This document shows, in pieces, positions 15,916-23,491 of a stretch of DNA of 42,153 nt. The notes under the pieces were generated by a model that was not told the DNA's origin, made no database searches, and worked only from the letters and a program-made list of their open reading frames with translations. Source of the DNA: Acidimicrobiales bacterium (GTDB taxonomy: Bacteria > Actinomycetota > Acidimicrobiia > Acidimicrobiales > SZUA-35). Location: contig JAHEJM010000024.1 in assembly GCA_024638815.1 (NCBI GenBank), positions 1 through 42,153 of the forward strand. The letters are read 5' to 3'. How positions within the stretch are numbered: the first letter of the stretch is position 1; every line of letters starts with the position of its first letter. Position numbers and translations under genes: made by a program.

Positions 15916-17127
15916 TCAGATGATGGCCTGTTCGCCGAACCGCCGGTTCTCGACGATGCGCCGGTAACCCAGAGGTGACAGGTCGAGGGACCGGTAGCCG
16001 CCGTAACAGATCAGCTCGGCCACACCCCGACCGATGGCCGGCGCCTGCTGGAGGCCGTGGCCGGAGAAGCCGTTGGCGAAAATGAAGTTCCAGACCCGTG
16101 GGTGGGTTCCGACGACGACATTCTGATCCAAGGTGTTGTAGGCATAGTGTCCGGCCCACTGGCTCGTGACCTTGATTCGCTCGAAGGCGGGAATGCGGTG
16201 GGCCAGGACGGGCCAGACCTTCTCCTCGAAGATCTCCTGGTCCATGGTGAAATCGTCGTAGTCGACGGCGGAATCGGGGTCGGGGCTGCAGCCGGCCAGA
16301 TAGGCGGCGCCGTCACTGCGGACGTGGACTCCGGACGGATCGATGGTCAGGGGCAGCGTGTGCTCCAGCGGCTCGGCCGCCTTGAACACGAAGCTGAATC
16401 GCTTTCGGGGCTCGACCGGTAGCGACAGCCCGGCCATCCTCGCCACCTCGACCGCTCGGGGCCCGGCGGCGTCGACCACGGTGGCGCACGCCACCCGGTC
16501 ACCGTCGATCAGTCGAATTGCCGTCACCCGATCGCCGATCATCTCGAGGTCGACCACCTCGTCCTGGAGATAGTCCACGCCGTTGTCCCTGGCCTTGCGT
16601 CGCCACCATTCGAACATGGTGCCGGAGTCGAAATAGCCCTCGTTCACCGGATTGTGGCTGCCGCAGATGATGTCGTCGAGGTTGTAGAAGGGGTAAGCGG
16701 CTCGGATCTCATCGGGGGTCATGATCACGGTGGCGGCCCCCAGCTCGGCCTGCACCGCCTGATTCCGTCGAAGGTGGTCGGCCGTCGACTCGTCAGCCGC
16801 CAGATAGAGGTAGCCGAAGTAGTCGGTGAAGATGTCGGGTATGTCGGGATCGCCGCCGAGCTCCTCCCGGAAGTCGGCGATGAAGTCCGCCCCGTAGCGG
16901 GAGATCCGGATGTTGACCGGGTTGGAGAACTGCTGGCGTATGCAACTGTTGGTGTGGGACGTCGACGAGTTGGTGTAGGTCATGTCGCGCTCAACCACAA
17001 GAACCGATCCGTCGAAGTCGTCGTTGGCCGACAGGAACCAGGCGATGGCCGATCCGATGATGGCCCCTCCCACGATGACGACGTCATAACCATCGGCCCG
17101 GGGATCGGCCGACGTCGCTCCACCCAT
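15916..17127 (-). CDS. FAD-dependent amine/amino-acid oxidase (DAO family)
   Basis: A 403-aa flavoprotein of the DAO superfamily (sarcosine/glycine oxidase and FOXRED1-like). The dinucleotide-binding motif is YDVVIVGGAIIGSAIAWFL at residues 14-32, with acidic VLVVERD ending the second strand. Family blocks follow: TSHTNSCIRQQFSNPVNIRI, GYFDSGTMFEWWRRKA, VVDAAGPRAVEVA and the C-terminal FIFANGFSGHGLQQAPAIG. It probably oxidises a secondary or primary amino acid to an imino acid with O2 or another acceptor; the substrate is unknown. Start ATG 17125-17127 has no good ribosome binding site of its own but overlaps the stop of a short leader ORF (TGATG), so its translation is probably coupled to that ORF. 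Confidence 0.85.
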   Translation of the reverse strand: MGGATSADPRADGYDVVIVGGAIIGSAIAWFLSANDDFDGSVLVVERDMTYTNSSTSHTNSCIRQQFSNPVNIRISRYGADFIADFREELGGDPDIPDIFTDYFGYLYLAADESTADHLRRNQAVQAELGAATVIMTPDEIRAAYPFYNLDDIICGSHNPVNEGYFDSGTMFEWWRRKARDNGVDYLQDEVVDLEMIGDRVTAIRLIDGDRVACATVVDAAGPRAVEVARMAGLSLPVEPRKRFSFVFKAAEPLEHTLPLTIDPSGVHVRSDGAAYLAGCSPDPDSAVDYDDFTMDQEIFEEKVWPVLAHRIPAFERIKVTSQWAGHYAYNTLDQNVVVGTHPRVWNFIFANGFSGHGLQQAPAIGRGVAELICYGGYRSLDLSPLGYRRIVENRRFGEQAII

Positions 17128-17192
17128 CAGCAGTGGTCCAACGAGATGAGCTGTGAGTGTCGTCCCATTTTGACGGTGGGCGCGTATGCCAC
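17127..17192 (-). CDS. Putative 21-residue leader peptide upstream of the FAD oxidase
   Basis: A short minus-strand ORF starting GTG at 17190-17192 and encoding MAYAPTVKMGRHSQLISLDH plus a final Cys. It has a strong Shine-Dalgarno AGGAGGAG two bases from the GTG. Its TGA shares one base with the oxidase ATG (TGATG), a classical coupling arrangement. I infer that it feeds ribosomes to the oxidase gene or acts as a regulatory leader. It has no recognisable attenuator codon run. The GTG spacing is tight, which lowers confidence. Confidence 0.4.
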   Translation of the reverse strand: MAYAPTVKMGRHSQLISLDHC

Positions 17193-17249
17193 GGCTCCTC
17201 CTAGGACTGCTACCAGCGGCCTGCGTACCGAGCACACAACAGCACATCG

Positions 17250-17278
17250 TTGGGCGTCAAACCCGGACAAGCTACACT
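17250..17278 (+). promoter_or_regulatory. Promoter of the metal ABC transporter genes
   Basis: TTGGGC (17250-17255) and TACACT (17273-17278) are separated by exactly 17 bases. The -10 ends 7 bases before the A of the ATG at 17286, so transcription is predicted to start at or next to the start codon (leaderless mRNA). Confidence 0.65.
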
Positions 17279-17285
17279 TCCAATA

Positions 17286-17302
17286 ATGAGAACCATTCTC
17301 AT
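17286..17302 (+). promoter_or_regulatory. Zur/Fur-type operator palindrome over the start codon
   Basis: ATGAGAACCATTCTCAT is a perfect 7-3-7 inverted repeat that includes the ATG start. It resembles Fur-family Zur boxes of actinobacteria (general form TGAnAAnnnTTnTCA). Placed at the transcription start, it would block initiation when bound. A zinc-responsive regulator is inferred from the downstream gene. Confidence 0.6.
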
Positions 17303-18308
17303 AACTCGGCTCGGCAACCCATGGCGTAGTGCCTTGTTGCCGGCACTGGTCGGTGCTGCGCTCCTGCTCGGGGCCTGCGGCGACAACGACGATCCGAGCG
17401 GGGAGGCATCGGGCGCCATCGCCTCCCCGGAATCGGTCTCCGCCGAAGCGCCGACCATCGTCGCCACGACCACCATTTGGGCCGACGTGGTGGCCAATGT
17501 CGCTTGCAACGACGAGGTGACGATCACGACGGTCGTTCCGCCCGGTGTCGACCCGCACGTTTACGAGCCGTCGATCGCCGATCGTCAGACCATGGACGAG
17601 GCCGATCTGATCGTGGCCAATGGGCTGTCGCTGGAGGAAGGCCTGACCGACACTCTGGAAGTGGTGGAAGCCGGCGGAACACCCGTCTTCCACGTCGGCG
17701 ATCATATTGACACCATTGCCTACGGTGCCCACTCCGACGGAGGCGATGAGCACGACCACCACGATGGCGACGATCCGCATATCTGGTTCGATCCGGTCCG
17801 GGTCGCCGACATGCTGCCCGAACTCGGCGATGCGCTGACGGCGGCCACCGGTCTCGGCCCGGCAGCCGTGGCCGGCTGTGTCGCCGACTATCAGCAGGAG
17901 CTGGCGGCGGTGGATGCCGAGATTGCGGACATCGTGCAGGCCATTCCGGTCGACGACCGCGAGCTGGTGACCAATCACGACGGGTTCGCCTATTTCGCCG
18001 ACCGATACGGGTTCGAGGTCATCGGCACCGTCATTCCGTCCAGTTCCACGCTGGCCGAGGCCAACCCGGCTCAACTGGAGCGGCTGGCCCGCTCCATGCG
18101 TGACGCCGGGGTCAGGGTCGTGTTCGCCGAAACCCAACACTCGACCGACGAGGCCGAGGCGCTCGCAAGTCTGGTCGGTGATGTCGAGGTGGTGACCCTG
18201 CTGTCGGGTACTCTTGCCAGTCCCGACGACGATGCCGACAACGGTGCCGAGAGCTATGTCGGGCTGCTTCGCACCAATGCCACCCGTATCGCCGATGCCT
18301 TGACATGA
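17286..18308 (+). CDS. znuA: Zinc/manganese ABC transporter substrate-binding lipoprotein
   Basis: A 340-aa cluster A-I metal-binding lipoprotein. The signal peptide ends in LLLGAC with lipobox Cys31. The fold reads IVATTTIWADVVANV, VVPPGVDPHVYEPS (first metal His), then a short His/Asp-rich loop (HSDGGDEHDHHDGDDPH) with the second His region DPHIWFDPV, LVTNHDGFAYFADRYGFEV (third) and VFAETQHSTDEAEAL. The His-rich loop favours zinc over manganese. ATG 17286 sits just after a consensus promoter and inside a palindromic operator, so the mRNA is probably leaderless and metal-repressed. Alternative upstream starts lie before the predicted transcription start and are unlikely. Confidence 0.87.
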   Translation: MRTILITRLGNPWRSALLPALVGAALLLGACGDNDDPSGEASGAIASPESVSAEAPTIVATTTIWADVVANVACNDEVTITTVVPPGVDPHVYEPSIADRQTMDEADLIVANGLSLEEGLTDTLEVVEAGGTPVFHVGDHIDTIAYGAHSDGGDEHDHHDGDDPHIWFDPVRVADMLPELGDALTAATGLGPAAVAGCVADYQQELAAVDAEIADIVQAIPVDDRELVTNHDGFAYFADRYGFEVIGTVIPSSSTLAEANPAQLERLARSMRDAGVRVVFAETQHSTDEAEALASLVGDVEVVTLLSGTLASPDDDADNGAESYVGLLRTNATRIADALT

Positions 18309-18331
18309 CGGAACCGGCGACCGAGCGATGA
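18305..18331 (+). other. Eight-codon ORF at the site expected for the transporter ATPase
   Basis: ATG at 18305 overlaps the stop of the binding-protein gene in ATGA, as a translationally coupled next gene would, but the frame (MTEPATER) stops after eight codons. The permease begins 13 bases later. Metal importers of this class normally encode an ATPase between or beside these genes. The mini-ORF may be the residual start of a deleted ATPase gene, or chance. Confidence 0.3.
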
Positions 18332-18344
18332 ACGTTCCGACGCG

Positions 18345-19208
18345 ATGGATTTCCTGACCGATCCGGTCACCTGGTGGCTGGATCCCTTCACCTCCAACCC
18401 GCTCATGCGCAACGCCCTGTGGGCCGGCTGGTTGGCGGTACTGGCGACGTCGGTGGTCGGGACGTGGGTCGTGCTTCGGGGGATGAGCTTCCTCGGTGAT
18501 GCCCTCGCTCACGGCGTGCTGCCCGGAATCGCCATAGCCTTCGTGCTCGGGGTGAACCTCACCGTGGGCGCACTGGTTGCCGCCCTGGCCATGGTGCTGG
18601 GGGTCAATGTCATCCGAAGTCGCTCACCGCTCCCGTCCGACACGTCGATCGGCGTGCTGTTCGTGGGATTCCTGGCCCTGGCCGTGGTGATCATGTCCAG
18701 CCAGTCCGGCTCCTATGTCGGCGACCTGAACGACTTCTTGTTCGGGTCGATCGTGGCTGTCGACAACGCCGATCTGGCCCGTCAAGCGGCGGCCGCCGCG
18801 GTGACGGTGGCCGGGGTGGTCGTGTTCTATCGGGCATTTCTGGTCATGACCTTTGACGAGATCCAGGCCGAAGTGCTGGGACTACGGCCCCGACTGGCCA
18901 ACGCCGTCCTCCTGGTACTGATCGCCTTCTCGATTGTGGCCTCGTTCGAAGCGGTCGGGAATTTGTTGGTGTTTGCCTTCCTGGTCGCCCCGCCGGCGAC
19001 CGCCACGCTGTTGGTTCGCAGGGTCCCGACGACCATGGTGGTGGCGGTCGCCGTGGGGTTCGCCTCGGTCGTGATCGGCCTGTTGCTCAGCTATCACCGT
19101 GAAACCGCGCCGGGCGCCACCATGGCGTTGGTCGCGGTGGTCGGGTTTCTCCTGACGCTGTTGGCCACCACCGTTCGTGCCGGTCTCCGGCCTGGCGTCC
19201 GCTCCTGA
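18345..19208 (+). CDS. znuB: Zinc/manganese ABC transporter permease
   Basis: A 287-aa ABC-3 family permease, the membrane channel for Zn2+ or Mn2+ import. It has about eight membrane segments with the family's VVLRGMSFLGDALAHGVLPG near residue 46, SDTSIGVLFVGFLALAVVI, DLNDFLFGSI, EVLGLRPRLANAVLLVLIA, and EAVGNLLVFAFLVAPPATA. These are all typical of ZnuB/MntB. It follows the binding-protein gene by 36 bases. No ATP-binding subunit is encoded upstream or downstream; the next gene is convergent. The partner ATPase must come from elsewhere, or the importer is inactive. Confidence 0.9.
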   Translation: MDFLTDPVTWWLDPFTSNPLMRNALWAGWLAVLATSVVGTWVVLRGMSFLGDALAHGVLPGIAIAFVLGVNLTVGALVAALAMVLGVNVIRSRSPLPSDTSIGVLFVGFLALAVVIMSSQSGSYVGDLNDFLFGSIVAVDNADLARQAAAAAVTVAGVVVFYRAFLVMTFDEIQAEVLGLRPRLANAVLLVLIAFSIVASFEAVGNLLVFAFLVAPPATATLLVRRVPTTMVVAVAVGFASVVIGLLLSYHRETAPGATMALVAVVGFLLTLLATTVRAGLRPGVRS

Positions 19209-19262
19209 ACGCGAGACCGAACCGGTTACCGGTCGATCACGCCGTGCCGGCAGGTGGGGCGA

Positions 19263-21338
19263 TCAGGCCTGATCGCCGACGGAGTCGGGAATCGTGGCCT
19301 CGATCTCGGCCAGCCACGCCGTGGGCTGGGCATCGGACGGCATGCGCCAGTCACCCCGGGGCGACATCGTCCCCCCCTGGGACACTTTGGGGCCATTGGG
19401 CAGTGCCGACCGTTTGAACTGGTTGGCGAAGAACCGGGTCACGAAAACGATCAGCCAGTGACGGATGGTGGCCAGGTCATAGGCCAGGCGGTGGTCGTGA
19501 TCGAAACCGGGCGGCCAATCGCCATGGTGGGCATCGCGCCAGGCATGCCAGGCCAGGAAGGCGATCCGGCTCGGTCGGGCTCCCCGGCGGATCACGTGGT
19601 AGAGGTTGAAGTCCTGTAGTGCATAGGGGCCGACGAAGTCCTCGGTGGCCTGAGGCCGGGCGCCGCTGGAAGGTACCAGCTCCGGCGTGATCTCATGGGC
19701 CAGGATCTCGTCCAAGACGTCGTTGGTCTCCGTTCCGAAGAACTCGCTGGCGATCACCCAACGGATCAGATGCTGGATCAGGGTTTTGGGCACGCCGCCG
19801 TTGACGCCGTAGTGCGACATCTGGTCACCCACGCCGTAGGTGCACCAACCGAGCGCCAGCTCGCTCAGATCGCCGGTGCCGAGGACGAGTCCACCCCGGT
19901 GGTTGGCCAGACGGAACAGATAGTCGGTTCGGAGCCCGGCCTGCACGTTCTCGAAGGTGATGTCGTACACCTCCTCTCCTCGGGCGTACGGATGGTCGAG
20001 GTCGGCCAACATCTGCCGGGCCGCGGGTCGGATGTCGAGTTCGTCGAATGTCACGTCGAGGGCTGCAGCCAATCGGGTGGCGTAGTCCCTGGTGGTCGTA
20101 CTGGTGGCGAAACCGGGCATGGTGAAGGCGTGGATGTCGGATCGGGGTCGCCCCAGTCGATCCATGGCTTGAGCCGCCACCAGAAGAGCGTGAGTGGAGT
20201 CGAGCCCGCCGCTGATGCCGATGATGACCTTCGGTTGGCCGATGGCCTGCATCCGCCGCTCGAGCCCCGAGACCTGAATGTTGAAGGTCTCGTAGCAGTC
20301 GAGGGCCAGGCGATCGGGGTCGTCGGGAACAAAGGGGAAACGATCGACCTTCCGCCGCAACCCGAGATCACCACCGGGGGGACCGAGGGTGAAGCCGATG
20401 GTACGGAACTCGCCGGTGCGCTCGCCATGGGTCCGCCTATTGTCATCGAAGGTGCCCTGACGCAGACGTTCCTGGCGAAGTCGAACCAGATCGACATCGA
20501 CCACGGTTCGTTGGGCGGTATGGGGAAATCGCTGCGATTCACCCAGCAGGTCGCCACATTCGTAGACCATGGTCTGGCCGTCCCATGAAAGATCGGTGGT
20601 CGACTCGCCCTGACCGGCTGCGGCGAAAAGGTAGGCGGCGAGGCATCGGGCGCTGGCAGCTCGCACATGAAGTCGCCGATCCTCGGCTCGGGCCACCGTG
20701 ATGGGGCTGCCCGAGAGGTTGGCCAGGACTGTGGCTCCGGCCAAGGCCGCCTCGGCCCCGGGCGGGATCGGCACCCACATGTCCTCGCAGATCTCCACGT
20801 GCAGTCGGAGTTCGCCCAGATCAAGGGCGGCGAAGATCAGATCGGGCCCGAGGGGCACCTCGCCACAGATGGCGTGCAGCGCATCGGATCGGAAGCGATG
20901 GATTCGACCCCTCAGATCGTCGCCGGGAGCGAAGTGGCGTCGTTCATAGAACTCCCGATAGGTGGGAAGATAGGACTTCGGCACCACCCCAAGGATTCGG
21001 CCCCGATGAACGACGACGGCGGCGTTGACGACCCGGTTGCCGTGAGCGAGGGGTGCACCGACCACCACCAGCGGCAACAGGTCGGCAGTGGCGTCAACCA
21101 CCATTCCCAGGGCGGCTTCGACCCCGTCGAGTAGAGCGTCCTGCAGGAAGAGATCGTCGATGGCGTACCCGCTCAGACACAGCTCGGGGAAGACAGCCAG
21201 GGCGACACCGTCGTCATGGCAGCGTCGAACCTCGTCGATCACCGTGCCGGCGTTGGCTGCGGGATCGGCGGTTGCGATGGGCACGGTGCACGCCGCGACC
21301 CGGGCGAAGCCATGGCTGTAGAGCGAGGCGAAATCCAC
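19263..21338 (-). CDS. nadE: Glutamine-dependent NAD+ synthetase
   Basis: A 691-aa two-domain enzyme catalysing the last step of NAD+ synthesis: ATP-dependent amidation of nicotinate adenine dinucleotide using ammonia from glutamine. The N-terminal nitrilase-like glutaminase has the full Glu-Lys-Cys triad: E52 (VFPELCLSGY), K121 (VPKSYLPTYREF) and C184 (HVEICEDMW). The C-terminal synthetase has the PP-loop SGGLDST at 376-382 and GTGDLSELALGWCTYGVGD. Length and organisation match the mycobacterial enzyme. GTG 21336-21338 fits the family start (DFASLYSHGF); a TACAAT -10 lies six bases upstream, suggesting leaderless translation. Confidence 0.95.
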   Translation of the reverse strand: MDFASLYSHGFARVAACTVPIATADPAANAGTVIDEVRRCHDDGVALAVFPELCLSGYAIDDLFLQDALLDGVEAALGMVVDATADLLPLVVVGAPLAHGNRVVNAAVVVHRGRILGVVPKSYLPTYREFYERRHFAPGDDLRGRIHRFRSDALHAICGEVPLGPDLIFAALDLGELRLHVEICEDMWVPIPPGAEAALAGATVLANLSGSPITVARAEDRRLHVRAASARCLAAYLFAAAGQGESTTDLSWDGQTMVYECGDLLGESQRFPHTAQRTVVDVDLVRLRQERLRQGTFDDNRRTHGERTGEFRTIGFTLGPPGGDLGLRRKVDRFPFVPDDPDRLALDCYETFNIQVSGLERRMQAIGQPKVIIGISGGLDSTHALLVAAQAMDRLGRPRSDIHAFTMPGFATSTTTRDYATRLAAALDVTFDELDIRPAARQMLADLDHPYARGEEVYDITFENVQAGLRTDYLFRLANHRGGLVLGTGDLSELALGWCTYGVGDQMSHYGVNGGVPKTLIQHLIRWVIASEFFGTETNDVLDEILAHEITPELVPSSGARPQATEDFVGPYALQDFNLYHVIRRGARPSRIAFLAWHAWRDAHHGDWPPGFDHDHRLAYDLATIRHWLIVFVTRFFANQFKRSALPNGPKVSQGGTMSPRGDWRMPSDAQPTAWLAEIEATIPDSVGDQA

Positions 21339-21344
21339 AGCGGC

Positions 21345-21350
21345 ATTGTA
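21345..21350 (-). promoter_or_regulatory. -10 element of nadE (probable leaderless promoter)
   Basis: TACAAT on the minus strand ends six bases before the GTG start of nadE. No good Shine-Dalgarno precedes the start and no convincing -35 is seen at 17 bases, so this is a moderate call. Confidence 0.4.
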
Positions 21351-21464
21351 ACCCCGGGCTGTCCCTGGCCCGGGAACCGTCACGCCGTCCCATCCCGGCT
21401 CCGGGGGCGTCGTCGTCGGTCTGCTTCAGTCGACTCGATACCCAGGGCGGTCCGGTTCGTTCAT

Positions 21465-21493
21465 TTCCCGTTCCGCTACCGTTCATCTAGGCT
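21465..21493 (+). promoter_or_regulatory. Promoter of the SulP transporter gene
   Basis: TTCCCG (21465-21470) and TAGGCT (21488-21493) are 17 bases apart. The predicted start, near 21500, leaves a leader of about 36 bases before the ATG at 21536. Confidence 0.45.
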
Positions 21494-21535
21494 GTTCACG
21501 ACCTGACCCACAACGTCGAGAGACAGATTCCGGCC

Positions 21536-23317
21536 ATGGCTCATCGACCGCAGCGGCGACCCGCCCTCCGATACGAACTCGCACCCGATGATGAAGGTAC
21601 CACCGCCGAACGCATGCGATCGGCGGCACCCGGCTTCATGGTCCTCGCCGGCTACCCCAGGGGGGCGTTGAGGACCGATCTGGTGGCCGGGGTCGCCGTT
21701 GCCGCCTACATGATCCCCCAGGTCATGGCCTACTCGTCCATTGTCGACCTCCCGCCGGTGGTCGGGTTGTGGACGGTCGTGGCGGCCACGGCGGGCTATG
21801 CCCTGTTCGGAAGTTCCCGAATCCTGTCGGCCGGGCCCGAGTCGACCATCGCCCTGATGGCGGCGGCAGCCGTCGCCCCGCTGACCAACGGCGATCCCCA
21901 ACGCACCCTGGCCTTGTGTTCGGGCCTGTCCCTGGTGGTGGCCGGATGGTGCCTTGTCGGGCGCCTGCTGAAGCTGGGCGTCGTGGCCGATCTGTTGTCC
22001 GAGCCCCTACTCGTCGGGTATCTCGCCGGTGGAGCGGTGCTCATGGTCGTGGGTCAGCTCGGTCGCGTCACCGGGACCGAGGTCGAGGGCGAATCGATCG
22101 TTGACCAGATGCGCGGCTTCGCCGAGGTCGTGGGCGACACCCACGTGCCCACACTTGTGGTCGCCGGGGGCACGTTGGCCGGGGTCCTGATACTCCTCCG
22201 TTGGAAGCCACGGTGGCCGGGCCCGCTCCTGGCCGTGGGAGCGGCCACCGCAGCCAGTGCCCTTCTCGGGTTGGAGGATCGAGGGGTAGAGGTGACGGGA
22301 TCGATTCCGCAAGGCCTTCCCGTGCCCTCGGTACCGGACCTGAGTATGGCCGACATGAGATCGTTGGTGGTGGCCGGACTGGGGGTAGCCGTGGTCGCCT
22401 ACTCCGACAATACGCTGATCGGCCGGGCCTTTACTCCGACCACCGGCTCGGGCAAATCCACTGTTGATGCCAACCAGGAGCTGGCGGCGCTGGCCGCGGT
22501 CCACACCGCTGTCGGGTTCGTCGGAGGCTATCCGTGCTCGGCTTCCGGGTCCCGAACCGCACTTGCCCTCAGCTCACGGGCCAAGACTCAGCTGTACTCG
22601 TTGGCTGCCGCCGCCTGTGTGATCGCCGTGTTGCTGTTTGCCGGGCCCATCTTCCGAGCGCTTCCGGCCGCGGCGTTGGGGGCCGTCGTGCTGTATGCCG
22701 CCTCCACCCTCATCGATCTGCCCGCCCTTCGTCGGCTGGCCCGTTTCCGGCGGTCGGAGTTGTTGCTGGCCACCCTGGCCTGCGTGGCCACCGTGGTCTT
22801 CGGCGTGCTGGTCGGCGTGGCCATCGCGGTCGCCCTCAGCCTGGGTGAGATGGTGCAGCGCCTGGCCCGACCCCATGAAGGGGTCCTCGGCCGGGTCGAC
22901 GACGTTGCCGGTATGCACGACGTCGACGATTACCCCGACGCCACGACCCTGCCGGGATTGATCATCTACCGGTACGACGCTCCGCTGTTCTTCGCCAACA
23001 TCAACGACCTGAAGCGCCGCGCCCTGGTTGCCGTCGATCGAGAAAACGAACTGGACCCCGACAACCCGGTTCGCTGGTTCCTGCTCAATGTGGAGGCCAA
23101 CGTCGAGATCGACTTCACCGCCGTGGACGGTCTGCGCAGCCTGTGTCTCGAACTCCGACAGCGGGGTGTGCACCTTGGCCTGGTCCGGCTCAAGGAGGAT
23201 CTCCGCCTCCCGCTGGCCCGGACCGAATTGCTGGAGTTGATCGGCGAGGACATGCTCTTCGCCACATTGCCGACCGCTGAGAACGCCTATCTGGATTGGG
23301 TGGAGCGAAACGCCTAG
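21536..23317 (+). CDS. SulP-family anion transporter with STAS domain
   Basis: A 593-aa SLC26/SulP transporter for sulfate, bicarbonate or another small anion. The transport domain (about residues 30-440) starts with DLVAGVAVAAYMIPQVMAYS, the SulP signature region. It continues with SSRILSAGPESTIALMAAAA, LLSEPLLVGYLAGGAV, DNTLIGRAF and GGYPCSASGSRTALALSSRAKT. A cytoplasmic STAS domain follows (about 455-590: ATTLPGLIIYRYDAPLFFAN, FLLNVEANVEIDFTAVDGLRS). No carbonic anhydrase is attached or adjacent, so the anion cannot be assigned. It diverges from nadE, sharing a 197-base intergenic region. Confidence 0.92.
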   Translation: MAHRPQRRPALRYELAPDDEGTTAERMRSAAPGFMVLAGYPRGALRTDLVAGVAVAAYMIPQVMAYSSIVDLPPVVGLWTVVAATAGYALFGSSRILSAGPESTIALMAAAAVAPLTNGDPQRTLALCSGLSLVVAGWCLVGRLLKLGVVADLLSEPLLVGYLAGGAVLMVVGQLGRVTGTEVEGESIVDQMRGFAEVVGDTHVPTLVVAGGTLAGVLILLRWKPRWPGPLLAVGAATAASALLGLEDRGVEVTGSIPQGLPVPSVPDLSMADMRSLVVAGLGVAVVAYSDNTLIGRAFTPTTGSGKSTVDANQELAALAAVHTAVGFVGGYPCSASGSRTALALSSRAKTQLYSLAAAACVIAVLLFAGPIFRALPAAALGAVVLYAASTLIDLPALRRLARFRRSELLLATLACVATVVFGVLVGVAIAVALSLGEMVQRLARPHEGVLGRVDDVAGMHDVDDYPDATTLPGLIIYRYDAPLFFANINDLKRRALVAVDRENELDPDNPVRWFLLNVEANVEIDFTAVDGLRSLCLELRQRGVHLGLVRLKEDLRLPLARTELLELIGEDMLFATLPTAENAYLDWVERNA

Positions 23318-23347
23318 GGACCGGCAACCGGGTCGCCAATGGGTGAA

Positions 23348-23376
23348 TTGACTGCGGCCCGAACGATCCTTACACT
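23348..23376 (+). promoter_or_regulatory. Consensus promoter upstream of the ferritin-like gene
   Basis: TTGACT (23348-23353) and TACACT (23371-23376) with an exact 17-base spacer form one of the best promoters in the window. The predicted leader is about 110 bases before the ATG at 23492. Confidence 0.7.
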
Positions 23377-23387
23377 GTCAGGCAGTG
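23373..23387 (+). promoter_or_regulatory. Inverted-repeat operator overlapping the -10
   Basis: CACTGTCAGGCAGTG is a perfect 5-5-5 inverted repeat that overlaps the -10 hexamer. Its form is typical of TetR-family operators controlling lipid or oxygenase genes, and binding would repress transcription. The regulator is not encoded nearby. Confidence 0.5.
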
Positions 23388-23491
23388 CGGCAGCTTGGCG
23401 GACCGACCTCGAGCAACGGACCGACCGTGTGCTCGACCACCGACAGGCGACCGGATCCTGATCACGACAACCGTCGGAGACCGCCTTGTCC

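Noticed and set aside
17127..18512. 461-codon minus-strand frame opposite znuA
   Set aside because: Shadow of the metal-binding protein gene; only its last 21 codons coincide with a plausible leader ORF.
19695..20588. 297-codon open frame on the plus strand inside nadE
   Set aside because: It is the complement of nadE with high Gly/Val/Asp content and no homology; nadE motifs are on the minus strand.
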